NCBI GenBank assembly: GCA_964423865.1
Contig: CAYRGN010000032.1
Location: forward strand, 1-41,473
DNA from: Leadbetterella sp964423865
Lineage (GTDB): Bacteria; Bacteroidota; Bacteroidia; Cytophagales; Spirosomataceae
Direction of reading: 5' to 3'
DNA length: 41,473 nt
The notes under the pieces were generated by a model. That model was not told the DNA's origin. It made no database searches and saw only the letters and a program-made list of their open reading frames with translations. The position numbers and the translations under genes are program-made. Position 1 is the stretch's first letter. Each line of letters starts with the position of its first letter. Below are positions 1 to 6,969 of the stretch, one piece after another.

Positions 1-8
1 CCGAATTT

Positions 9-36
9 CTGAAAGCTGATAGCTGAAAGCTCATGG
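9..36. repeat. AGCT-rich degenerate short repeat
   Basis: A short run built from variants of a heptamer-like unit (agctgat, agctgaa, agctcat). Similar runs occur at 11270-11285, 11541-11565, 12711-12752 and 31471-31520, always between genes. AGCT is self-complementary, so the runs can pair with each other or fold. Their function is unknown. They look like a genome-wide intergenic repeat rather than coding sequence. Confidence 0.6.
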
Positions 37-133
37 CTATTTCATTGGTATAAAAATTTAGCTTGCCGCTTTCAGCACTAAGCCGCCCAGCCGGCCACAT
101 CTAACATCTAATATCTAACGGCTCATGGAGATT

Positions 134-1396
134 TCATTTTGTCGCAATTTTACTCAATAGCTGCAAATCGGAAGGGTTGGAGTTGTCGTACTGGTAAAAA
201 CCATCGTCTCCTATCACCAGCAAAATACGGGAGTTCAGCTGAATTACATCGTACGCGTGGTGCGTGCGCAGGTGCTGGAGCTGCTCTATGGCATTGGGAT
301 CCGTGACGTTAAACGACTTCAGGCCCGCATCGCCTTCGCAAACCGAAAGGGTCTGGTCAAGTACCGACAGCCCGTGGGGGCTCTCCATGGGGTAGCTCCG
401 GATCAGGAAGGGCGAGTAAAGGTTCGCGATATTGATCACCTGGAGCTGGTTGGGCGCGGTGCCGCAGGTGCCGGTGCGGAGGGTCACATACGCCAGGTCT
501 CCCTGCACCACCACCGGATCACAGGCCCGGGCATGGTTAAAGATGGCCATGCGCTCCGGCTTTTCCGGGTTGCGGTTGTCATAAATGTACATGCCCGTAT
601 TCGAACCGATAAACAGCTTGTCCTGGTAGGGGAAAATGGTTTCTATACCCCAGCCCAGGTTAATTTTTGCCGTAGAGTCGGGGCGGGCAGGGTTGCGGAT
701 GTCAAACACCATCAGGTCGCTGTCGCTCACACTGTACAGGTAGTTATCGTACAGCGTGAAACGAGCCATGGAGCCGCCTTGCCCGCCGGCATCGCCTGTG
801 GGCCCCTGCGGGCCTGAACTGTTGAGAAAGGCGTACTCCGATTTGTCCCACATCGTACCGAAAAAGCCCGGGTCTTCATTGCCGCAATTCGTCTTGAAAG
901 TTTCCGTCCGGATTTCCTTTACATAATCCGTAACGGTTTGGGTACGCGCATCATAATACCAGGATCGCCCCTGCCATGTTCCGCTTTGGAACACTTTGGC
1001 CTTCCTCCCCGTTTCGGTTACTGCCAGGGGGTTGCTCAGGTCCAGGGCCACCAGGTCCATATAACTGTCGGCATACAGTACCTGGTCTTTCACCGCGAAA
1101 TCGAGTACTCCGGGGATCTTGATAAAAGAAACCGGCCGGGGCGAACGCGGATCGGAATTGTCAATAATATGAATTCCTTTCTTTACCTCGCCAATCAACA
1201 GGTACTGCTGGTACGCATAAATCTTGCCGGGCTGCTCCATCTCCACCGGACCGGAACTGGAAATTCCCTTTACAATCGATTCGTAACCCAGGGTATAAGG
1301 CATCCACACCGCATAGGTCCGCACCTGGGTACACTCGTCCGTACAGCCCCAATGGAACGCGCCAAGCAGTAAAAAAAGTAAAATTTTTCTCCGCAT
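134..1396 (-). CDS. LVIVD-repeat surface lipoprotein, beta-propeller-like
   Basis: A 420-aa predicted exported lipoprotein. The N-terminus (MRRKILLFLLLGAFHWGC) is a type II signal peptide, with Cys18 as the likely lipidated residue. The rest contains repeated units of the LVIVD type. In each, a hydrophobic strand leads to an 'IxDNSDPxxP', 'xLDLSNP', 'VFDIRNPARP', 'IYDNRNPEKP' or 'FNVTDPN' turn, and the units together probably close into a beta-propeller. The specific ligand is unknown; proteins of this kind in Bacteroidota are generally uncharacterised surface proteins. A Gly-rich loop (about residues 195-210) interrupts the repeats. It is transcribed away from the 2-hydroxyacid dehydrogenase gene; the two starts are 129 bp apart. 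The start is fixed by the signal peptide. Confidence 0.8.
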   Translation of the reverse strand: MRRKILLFLLLGAFHWGCTDECTQVRTYAVWMPYTLGYESIVKGISSSGPVEMEQPGKIYAYQQYLLIGEVKKGIHIIDNSDPRSPRPVSFIKIPGVLDFAVKDQVLYADSYMDLVALDLSNPLAVTETGRKAKVFQSGTWQGRSWYYDARTQTVTDYVKEIRTETFKTNCGNEDPGFFGTMWDKSEYAFLNSSGPQGPTGDAGGQGGSMARFTLYDNYLYSVSDSDLMVFDIRNPARPDSTAKINLGWGIETIFPYQDKLFIGSNTGMYIYDNRNPEKPERMAIFNHARACDPVVVQGDLAYVTLRTGTCGTAPNQLQVINIANLYSPFLIRSYPMESPHGLSVLDQTLSVCEGDAGLKSFNVTDPNAIEQLQHLRTHHAYDVIQLNSRILLVIGDDGFYQYDNSNPSDLQLLSKIATK

Positions 1397-1412
1397 AGTT
1401 ATATATGTATAA

Positions 1413-1432
1413 AGGTCTTATCCAAAAGACCT
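1413..1432. promoter_or_regulatory. Inverted repeat in divergent intergenic region
   Basis: Perfect 7-bp arms (AGGTCTT / AAGACCT) flank a 6-nt loop, 17 bp upstream of the lipoprotein start at 1396 and 94 bp upstream of the dehydrogenase start at 1526. It could be an operator or a 5'-UTR hairpin of the minus-strand gene. No clear TANNTTTG promoter was found beside it; TAATTTTA near 1495 is only a partial match for the plus-strand gene. Confidence 0.35.
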
Positions 1433-1525
1433 CATTTCCGGGGAAAAGGTTGGAATCCGAAGGAAAATTTATCCATCTCCCCCAAAATGTTTGTAATTTT
1501 AAAGCCGAAAATCAGGTAGTGATCG

Positions 1526-4492
1526 ATGGCTTTACACTGGGCAGACCTAAAGAAAAATTTTAAAGGAGAAATCCTGACCGATAAAGTAACGCGGATACTC
1601 TACGCCACGGACGCTTCGGCGTACCGTGAAATTCCCCTCGGTGTGGTGTTTCCCGAAGACGAAAAAGATGTAGAGGCCCTGATCCGGTTCGCGCACGACT
1701 ACCGCGTTACCCTCATTCCGCGGACAGCCGGTACTTCTCTCGCCGGACAGGTGGTAGGCAAGGGCATTGTAGTGGATGTGTCCCGGGGCTTTACCCGTAT
1801 CCTGGAAGTAAACCCGGAAGAATCCTGGGTAAGGTTACAACCCGCCGTGGTAAGAGATGAGCTGAACATGCACCTTCGGTCTTACGGACTGTACTATGGG
1901 CCCGAGACCTCCACGGCTAACCGGGCCATGATCGGCGGTATGGTGGGGAACAACTCCTGCGGTTCCAACTCCGTGGTCTATGGCAGCGCACGGGATCACC
2001 TCCTCGAAGTCAGCGGGTACCTGAGCGACGGCTCCTTTGTCACATTCAAAGATCTCCCCAAAGCGGAGTTCATACAGAAGATACGAAGCATTCACGAGAA
2101 AAAACAAAGCACGTGGACATTGGAAGACCGCATTTACACGCATATCTTCCGCACCCTTCAAAACCTCGACAATCAGGATAATATTCGCGCGGAATTTCCA
2201 AAACGAAGCATTACCCGCCGCAATACCGGTTACGCCATTGACGAACTCCTCGAAACCGAGGTCTTTACCGATACCTCTGCCGAGGTCTTTAACTTCTGCA
2301 AACTCATTGCCGGGTCAGAAGGTACGCTCATGTTCATGACCGAGCTTAAAATTCATGTCAATCCCCTGCCTCCTAAGTTCCAGGGAGTGGTGGCGGTGCA
2401 TTGCGCCACGGTAGATGAATCTCTGCGGGCCAACCTCATTGCCCTGCGGTATGCCCCCAGCGCCGTGGAGCTGATCGACCATTATATCCTGGAATGTACG
2501 AAATCTAACCGGGAGCAGTCGGCCAACCGTTTCTTTGTGAACGGCGATCCGGGCGCCATTCTCTGTGTGGAGATTTCAAGAGATACCGAAGAAGAAATTC
2601 GCGATACGGCCTCGGCCCTGGAAGCCGAAATGCGCGGGGCCGGCCTCGGCCATGATTTCCCCCTGGTATTGGGGGCCGATGTAAAACGCATCTGGTCGCT
2701 CCGCAAAGCCGGCCTCGGACTTCTTTCTAACCTTCCCGGCGATGAAAAAGCAGTAGCGGTCATAGAGGATACCGCCGTAGACGTAAACGATTTGCCCGAA
2801 TTTATCCTGGAATTTAACCGTATTCTGGATAAAAACGGCATGTTTTGCGTGCATTATGCCCATGCCGCCACCGGAGAGCTTCACCTCCGGCCCATCATCA
2901 ACCTGAAGACACACGAAGGCAAAAGGCAGTTTCGCCTCATCGCAGAAGAAATTTCGGTCCTGGTCAAAAAATACAAAGGCTCTCTCTCCGGCGAACATGG
3001 CGACGGCCGCCTGAGGGGAGAATTTATCCGGGAACAAATCGGGGAACATAACTATGCGCTCATCCGGGAGCTCAAGGCCGTTTGGGACAAGGAAAATACT
3101 TTCAATGCGGGAAAAATAGTGGACACCCCACCTATGGACGAGTTTCTCCGGTATTTCCCAGGACAAAAGACACCGGAGTTTAATACCGCGTTTCGATTTA
3201 AAGACCAGGATATCCTGCAACATGCGGAGCAATGCAACGGCTCGGGCGACTGCCGGAAAAGTCATCTCAGCGGAGGTACCATGTGCCCTTCCTACATGGC
3301 CACCAAGAATGAAAGAGATACTACCCGCGCCCGGGCCAACATTCTCCGTGAAACCCTCACCCGTTCCGACAAAATGAACCGCTTTGACTCCAAAGAAGTC
3401 AAAGAAGTGCTGGACCTCTGCCTGGCCTGCAAGGCCTGCAAAGCCGAATGCCCCTCTAACGTGGATATGGCCAAACTGAAAATGGAGTTCCTGCACCAGT
3501 ATTATAAAGACAACGGGGTGCCGCTCCGCTCCTGGCTGGTGGGCAATTACCCCAGACTGAACAAGCTGGCCTCTCTGTGGCCCGCGGGGTATAATTTTAT
3601 CTTTAAAAATACCGCCCTCCGCAAAATAGCCAACCGGGTAGTGGGTTTCCACCCCGAGCGTACCATGCCCCTGTTGGGCGACACCACCCTGAAAGCCTGG
3701 TTCCGGAAAGAATACGGCCGGGTGGCGGGCCATTCCGATAAGGAGGTATACCTTTTTCTCGACGAGTTTACCAATTATAACGATGTGGAGATCGGAAAGA
3801 AGGCGGTGAAGCTGCTGCTGGCCTTAGGGTTTTCTGTGGTAGTAGAAGACCATGCCGACTCCGGCCGCTCCTATCTCTCCAAAGGCCTGCTGAGCCGCGC
3901 CCGGGAACTGGCCGATGCCAATGTGCAGCTGTTCAGTAGCCGGTTGAGTTCTTCTCCCGATATTGTCGTCATCGGTATAGAGCCCAGCGCCATCCTCACT
4001 TTCCGGGATGAATACCCCGACCTGGTGAGCGCATACCTCGCGGAAGATGCCGCGGCGTTGGCCCCGCACGTGTTTACTTTTGAAGAATTTATCGGCGGAC
4101 TGATCGACCGCAAAGAAATAGACGCTTCTCTCTTTACCGAAGAAAATCGTTTGGTCAAGCTCCACGGGCATTGCCAGCAGAAGGCGGTAAGTTCTATGGT
4201 GCCGGGCAAAAAGATGCTGAGCCTCCCTAAAAATTACCAGGTGCAGCTGATCCCCAGCGGGTGTTGCGGCATGGCCGGATCTTTCGGCTATGAAAAAGAG
4301 CATTATGATTTGTCCATGAAAATAGGGGAACTGGTACTCTTTCCCACTGTGCGTCAGCAGCCGGAAGAAGTGATCATCGCCGCCGCAGGAACCTCCTGCC
4401 GCCACCAGATTCATGACGGCACACACCGCCGGGCATTGCATCCCATCGAAATATTGTGGGAGGCTTTAAAGTCTTCGGGCTACAATCAGTAG
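1526..4492 (+). CDS. FAD-linked oxidase / Fe-S fusion, D-2-hydroxyacid dehydrogenase (YdiJ/GlcDF-like)
   Basis: A 988-aa fusion that oxidises a 2-hydroxyacid (D-lactate, glycolate or D-2-hydroxyglutarate type) with FAD and passes electrons through iron-sulfur clusters, probably at the inner face of the cytoplasmic membrane. In order: an N-terminal PCMH-type FAD-binding domain (about 35-270, with 'TSLAGQVVGKG' and 'GGMVGNNSCGS'), an FAD-oxidase C domain (about 290-540, ending near 'LSGEHGDGRLRGEF'), two cysteine-rich 4Fe-4S motifs (about 570-590, 'CNGSGDC...CPS'; about 632-642, 'CLACKACKAEC'), then a CCG/GlcF-like domain ('HGHCQQKA', 'GCCGMAGSFGYEKEHY', 'GTSCRHQI'). Length and order match the YdiJ-like family of about 1000 aa. 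The substrate cannot be told from sequence alone. It stands alone: the next gene, 3 bp downstream, is on the other strand. Confidence 0.85.
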   Translation: MALHWADLKKNFKGEILTDKVTRILYATDASAYREIPLGVVFPEDEKDVEALIRFAHDYRVTLIPRTAGTSLAGQVVGKGIVVDVSRGFTRILEVNPEESWVRLQPAVVRDELNMHLRSYGLYYGPETSTANRAMIGGMVGNNSCGSNSVVYGSARDHLLEVSGYLSDGSFVTFKDLPKAEFIQKIRSIHEKKQSTWTLEDRIYTHIFRTLQNLDNQDNIRAEFPKRSITRRNTGYAIDELLETEVFTDTSAEVFNFCKLIAGSEGTLMFMTELKIHVNPLPPKFQGVVAVHCATVDESLRANLIALRYAPSAVELIDHYILECTKSNREQSANRFFVNGDPGAILCVEISRDTEEEIRDTASALEAEMRGAGLGHDFPLVLGADVKRIWSLRKAGLGLLSNLPGDEKAVAVIEDTAVDVNDLPEFILEFNRILDKNGMFCVHYAHAATGELHLRPIINLKTHEGKRQFRLIAEEISVLVKKYKGSLSGEHGDGRLRGEFIREQIGEHNYALIRELKAVWDKENTFNAGKIVDTPPMDEFLRYFPGQKTPEFNTAFRFKDQDILQHAEQCNGSGDCRKSHLSGGTMCPSYMATKNERDTTRARANILRETLTRSDKMNRFDSKEVKEVLDLCLACKACKAECPSNVDMAKLKMEFLHQYYKDNGVPLRSWLVGNYPRLNKLASLWPAGYNFIFKNTALRKIANRVVGFHPERTMPLLGDTTLKAWFRKEYGRVAGHSDKEVYLFLDEFTNYNDVEIGKKAVKLLLALGFSVVVEDHADSGRSYLSKGLLSRARELADANVQLFSSRLSSSPDIVVIGIEPSAILTFRDEYPDLVSAYLAEDAAALAPHVFTFEEFIGGLIDRKEIDASLFTEENRLVKLHGHCQQKAVSSMVPGKKMLSLPKNYQVQLIPSGCCGMAGSFGYEKEHYDLSMKIGELVLFPTVRQQPEEVIIAAAGTSCRHQIHDGTHRRALHPIEILWEALKSSGYNQ

Positions 4493-4495
4493 AGT

Positions 4496-4795
4496 TTACA
4501 GGAAAGTCAACCCGATTTTCCGATTTAATCCCTGTTCGAAAATTCGGATTAATGTAGAGAGTTGGATATTTCCTTTCCCGTTCTCAAGTTTAGAAATATA
4601 ACTTTTCTTTGTTCCTGCTTTTTCAGCTAATTGTTCCTGTGTCAATTTAGCCTCTTTTCGGGCTTCTTTTAACATTTCACTCACAATGAACATTTGCGCA
4701 CCCTCTTCGTATTTGTTCCGGCTTTCTGTTCCGATTTTTCCGTACTCAAGTTCGATCAGTTCGTCGAATGTCTTTATGTCTTTATATTTTTCCAT
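4496..4795 (-). CDS. HTH-type antitoxin (XRE, HigA-like)
   Basis: A 99-aa DNA-binding antitoxin. The C-terminal half is a Cro/C1-type helix-turn-helix (about residues 45-95: 'ARKEAKLTQEQLAEKAGTKKSYISKLE', given here in part), and the acidic N-terminus (KTFDELIELEYGKIG) is typical of antitoxins paired with Gp49-like RelE/HigB toxins. The start at 4795 (MEKYKDIK) fits the family better than an ATG eight codons upstream. The gene overlaps the end of the toxin gene by 14 bp, the toxin-first order of HigBA modules. The antitoxin is intact although its toxin is broken. In type II systems the antitoxin represses its own promoter; the palindrome at 5138-5155 is the obvious site. Confidence 0.85.
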   Translation of the reverse strand: MEKYKDIKTFDELIELEYGKIGTESRNKYEEGAQMFIVSEMLKEARKEAKLTQEQLAEKAGTKKSYISKLENGKGNIQLSTLIRIFEQGLNRKIGLTFL

Positions 4796-5129
4796 AATTC
4801 TTATTTTTAAAATAATCATTCATTAAGCGTTCTGCTTTGTCAATTTCCTTTTGTGGTGTTTTTTGGGCTTTTTTTTGAAATCCGTTGAAAAGCACGACAA
4901 GTTGTCCTTCATCGAAGCAACAAAAAATCCGATAGATGTTCGATTGGTATTCAACACGGATTTCGTAAAGTCCGTTTGTTCCTGTCAAATGTTTTAAAAA
5001 CCTCTCGGGAACCCTGTCCACTTGTTTAATCAACTCGAAAATTTATTGAATTTTCTCTTTTACCTTTTGTTCTTGCGCTTGGTAAAATTCAATAAAGTAG
5101 CTTTCGTGGAAGATTATCTTTCTGTTCAT
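4782..5129 (-). pseudogene. HigB/Gp49-like RelE-family toxin with in-frame stop
   Basis: Read from the ATG at 5129 the frame gives MNRKIIFHESYFIEFYQAQEQ and onward to a TAA at 5045-5043 (codon 29). After the stop the same frame continues with IFELIKQVDRVPERF and runs to 4782, ending in the family's 'VVLFNGFQKKAQKTPQKEIDKAERL' block (quoted here as a short known motif region). With one sense codon in place of TAA the product would be about 115 aa, the normal length for this ribosome-dependent mRNase family. The only other start is a TTG at 5033, which would lose the first helix and give 83 aa. The simplest reading is an inactivated toxin. A sequencing error or translation from the TTG cannot be excluded. 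Confidence 0.8.
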
Positions 5130-5133
5130 AGAA

Positions 5134-5166
5134 CAAAGTTATCTCAAAAGATAACATTAATACAAA
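5134..5166 (-). promoter_or_regulatory. Promoter and operator of the toxin-antitoxin locus
   Basis: Reading the minus strand, TTTG (5166-5163), 21 bases, then TAACTTTG (5141-5134) matches the Bacteroidota promoter pattern TTG-N17-23-TANNTTTG. A perfect inverted repeat, GTTATCT-caaa-AGATAAC at 5138-5155, overlaps the TAACTTTG element and ends 9 bp before the toxin ATG. That is where an autoregulating antitoxin would bind. The promoter appears intact even though the toxin is not. Confidence 0.65.
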
Positions 5167-5190
5167 TTTTTTTATTCCTGTCGCCATTTT

Positions 5191-5265
5191 AACCCCTGTT
5201 CGAAAATTCGGATTGAGTTGGATATTTCCTTTCCCGTTCTCAAGTTTAGAAATATAACTTTTCTT
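5191..5265 (-). pseudogene. Fragment of a second antitoxin copy
   Basis: About 75 bp near-identical to the 3' part of the antitoxin gene (4527-4607), in the same orientation. It encodes KSYISKLENGKGNIQL and then lacks 8 bp (the 'aatgtaga' at 4551-4558), so the frame is lost. It lies upstream of the toxin promoter. It is a relic of a tandem duplication of the module or of recombination between two copies. Confidence 0.8.
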
Positions 5266-5433
5266 CGACCCCCCATTTCAGTGGATTGGCCCGGTTCTTG
5301 TCTTGTCATGAGGTCTACTGTACTTCATCTTCTGGGTGTTTTCTGGTTTGATCCGGGTGAACACACCCCCTTTTATATGTATTTTTTAAAAAATTTATAT
5401 AAATTTTACAAGAAAACACGATTTAAAAAAATA
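5266..5433. other. Non-coding AT-rich stretch, possible insertion-sequence scar
   Basis: No supportable gene. The segment begins directly at the end of the antitoxin fragment with GACCCCCCATTTCAGTGG and holds a patch of mixed composition up to about 5370, then becomes very AT-rich towards the pilin promoter. The abrupt junction with a duplicated gene fragment suggests an insertion/deletion scar. The C-rich start resembles the end of some insertion sequences, but no transposase or matching second end is visible. Confidence 0.3.
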
Positions 5434-5449
5434 TTGGCACAGGTTTTGT
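5434..5449 (+). promoter_or_regulatory. Sigma-54-like promoter upstream of the pilin gene
   Basis: TTGGCACAGGTTTTGT contains the -24 element TTGGCAC and a -12 element TTGT, with GG and GT separated by exactly 10 bases. This is the fixed spacing of RpoN promoters (consensus TGGCAC-N5-TTGC). The -12 element has T where the consensus has C. The pilin ATG is 85 bp downstream. No TANNTTTG-type promoter was found between this site and the pilin. An upstream activator site was not recognised. Confidence 0.45.
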
Positions 5450-5534
5450 AATGAAGTTATACGCATTCGGAATATTTAACGAATACAAAAAGTACAAGAA
5501 TAATAGAACTACCAAAATTTAAAAAAAATAATCG

Positions 5535-6092
5535 ATGAAAAAAGTAATTTTATCTACTGTAACACTCATTTTGTTAGGTTTTGTAGGTAACGCTAATGCG
5601 CAGTCAACCAGTACTGCAACGGTAAATATTAAATTGAATCCTATTCATACAATAGTAGTGACGCCAGGTCAGAACCCGGTTGATATTGTGTACACAACTG
5701 CCGCGAATTATCTGAGTGGTGTGGATGTGGCACAAGCTAACCACTTGACAGTTTTTAGTACAGGAGGGTTCATAGTGAACGCGAAAGCCAGTGGAGATTT
5801 TACAAATTCTAATGATAGTGAAGTAATTGGATCTTCTACTGTTAAGGTTGTGGCAAGTGATGGAAGTGACGCGCCCGCGGGTACAAATACATACACCGAA
5901 CAAGGTCTTACATCTGCAGATCAGGAGATTATCAAAAGTACTCTTGGTGGTAGAGACAAAACGTTTAACATTACGTATAAGGGTGCCGGAGCGGATGCTT
6001 ACATTAACAAATTTGATAAAGATCGTGGCGCGACTGAAGGGGCAGTAAACATTTATACTGCAACAGTAACGTATACCATTTTAGCAGATTAA
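5535..6092 (+). CDS. Secreted pilin-like fibre subunit
   Basis: A 185-aa exported protein with a Sec signal peptide (about 1-23, cleavage after ANAQ or ANA). It has no lipobox cysteine and no cysteine at all, so it is not a type V (FimA/Mfa1) lipoprotein pilin. The mature part is Thr/Val/Asn-rich and all-beta in character. Residues about 50-90 (YLSG... LTV...F.V.AKAS) and the C-terminal strand (ATVTYTILAD) match the C-terminal domain of the 6962-8011 protein (YDSG...LTV...Y.V.VNAS; TTLQYTILAQ). The shared alternating hydrophobic C-terminal strand is what a donor-strand chaperone would bind. It is first in the cluster and precedes a terminator-like hairpin, as expected for a subunit needed in excess. 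The function is inferred from context and internal homology, not from a recognised named family. Confidence 0.65.
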   Translation: MKKVILSTVTLILLGFVGNANAQSTSTATVNIKLNPIHTIVVTPGQNPVDIVYTTAANYLSGVDVAQANHLTVFSTGGFIVNAKASGDFTNSNDSEVIGSSTVKVVASDGSDAPAGTNTYTEQGLTSADQEIIKSTLGGRDKTFNITYKGAGADAYINKFDKDRGATEGAVNIYTATVTYTILAD

Positions 6093-6120
6093 TAAAAAAT
6101 TTCGTATCTTTGTTAAGAGA

Positions 6121-6154
6121 AGGGTGTTGTGGGCGGGGCTTACAGCACCTTTTT
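6121..6154 (+). terminator. Intrinsic terminator/attenuator after the pilin gene
   Basis: GGTGTTGT (6123-6130) pairs with ACAGCACC (6142-6149) through one G-U pair, with an 11-nt loop and a run of five T (6150-6154). It lies between the pilin stop and the chaperone start. It would reduce read-through and give more pilin mRNA than assembly-gene mRNA. A lone TATCTTTG element at 6105-6112 lies just before it, but no -33 TTG at usable distance was found. Confidence 0.6.
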
Positions 6155-6168
6155 GTCTTAAAACGATA

Positions 6169-6969
6169 ATGAAAACGAGCTTTCTAATCTTATATCTCCT
6201 TTTCGGAGGCATCTTGTGTACTTTTGCACAAACCGGCATTTCTGTATCTCCTCCCCGGCTGTATTTTGAAACCGGACCGGGAAATACTTCTACAAGAAAA
6301 GTAACGGTGTCCAATGCCAGTAAAACCACAGTGCTGGACCTGTCTGTTAGCCTGGGCGACTGGGCCTACGATGAAAAAGGTGGAAACCTCATTCTGCCCC
6401 CGGATTCCCTTCGGAATTCTTTTGCCAGTTGGGTGACCGTAACCGAAGGCTCCTATTTCTCTCTGGAGCCGGGAGAGTCCAAAGACCTTACCGTAAGCGT
6501 GACGGTGCCGATAGGAGTAGATGCTTCGATTCCCGTTTATACGGCCCTGCTGTTTATAACCCAAATGAACCCGGTAGACGATGTGAACGCCCAGGGTTCC
6601 CTCATCAAGGTGAGTGTGCGTTCCGGAATTAAACTGTATTGCCGTCCGGTTGTATCGGGTAAAACCAAAAAACTGGAGATTACCGGACTTAAATTCTTCT
6701 CCGAGACCCGCGAGCTGGAACTGGTCTTTGAAAACCAGGGCAATGTATGGACCGACGGCGTAATCTACACCGACCTCCTGAATACAGGAACCGGGAAATC
6801 CCTTAAAGTAGAAGAGGCAGGCTTTCGTACCCTCCCCGGCGACAAGCAGGTGGTGCGGATTGCCCTCCCCAAAGACCTTGCAAAAGGAAATTATACCGCT
6901 ACTCTTATGATGGACTTTGGAAGCAACTCGGAAATGGAAGCCGCCGAATTGAAATTTACGTATGAATAG
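6169..6969 (+). CDS. PapD-like periplasmic pilus-assembly chaperone
   Basis: A 266-aa protein with a signal peptide (MKTSFLILYLLFGGILCTFAQ; start at 6169 chosen because it places the signal peptide at the N-terminus, while in-frame starts upstream run into the terminator hairpin). Two immunoglobulin-like domains follow. Domain 1 (about 22-130) has 'ISVSPPRLYFETGPG', 'KVTVSNAS' and 'YFSLEPGESKDLTVSVTVP', the strand pattern of PapD/FimC-type chaperones. Domain 2 (about 145-265) has 'ITGLKFFSETRELELVFENQGN' and 'LPKDLAKGNYTATL'. It would hold unfolded pilin subunits by donating a beta-strand and bring them to the outer-membrane usher-like protein. It also resembles the DUF916 group of cell-surface Ig-like proteins. 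It overlaps the next gene by 8 bp, indicating coupled translation. Confidence 0.7.
   Translation: MKTSFLILYLLFGGILCTFAQTGISVSPPRLYFETGPGNTSTRKVTVSNASKTTVLDLSVSLGDWAYDEKGGNLILPPDSLRNSFASWVTVTEGSYFSLEPGESKDLTVSVTVPIGVDASIPVYTALLFITQMNPVDDVNAQGSLIKVSVRSGIKLYCRPVVSGKTKKLEITGLKFFSETRELELVFENQGNVWTDGVIYTDLLNTGTGKSLKVEEAGFRTLPGDKQVVRIALPKDLAKGNYTATLMMDFGSNSEMEAAELKFTYE

Noticed and set aside
2576..3733. A 385-codon minus-strand frame within the FAD/Fe-S dehydrogenase gene
   Set aside because: It is antisense to well-recognised Fe-S and FAD motifs and has no family features of its own; long antisense frames are expected in GC-richer genes.
5266..5370. Complete insertion sequence
   Set aside because: Only a C-rich edge is suggestive; no transposase frame, no paired inverted repeats and no target duplication.
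5218..5451. A 77-codon plus-strand frame before the pilin gene
   Set aside because: It begins inside the reversed antitoxin fragment, crosses the scar and ends in AT-rich promoter sequence; no protein-like pattern.
6124..6168. Fifteen-residue N-terminal extension of the chaperone
   Set aside because: It would be encoded within the terminator hairpin and would bury the signal peptide; ATG at 6169 fits better.
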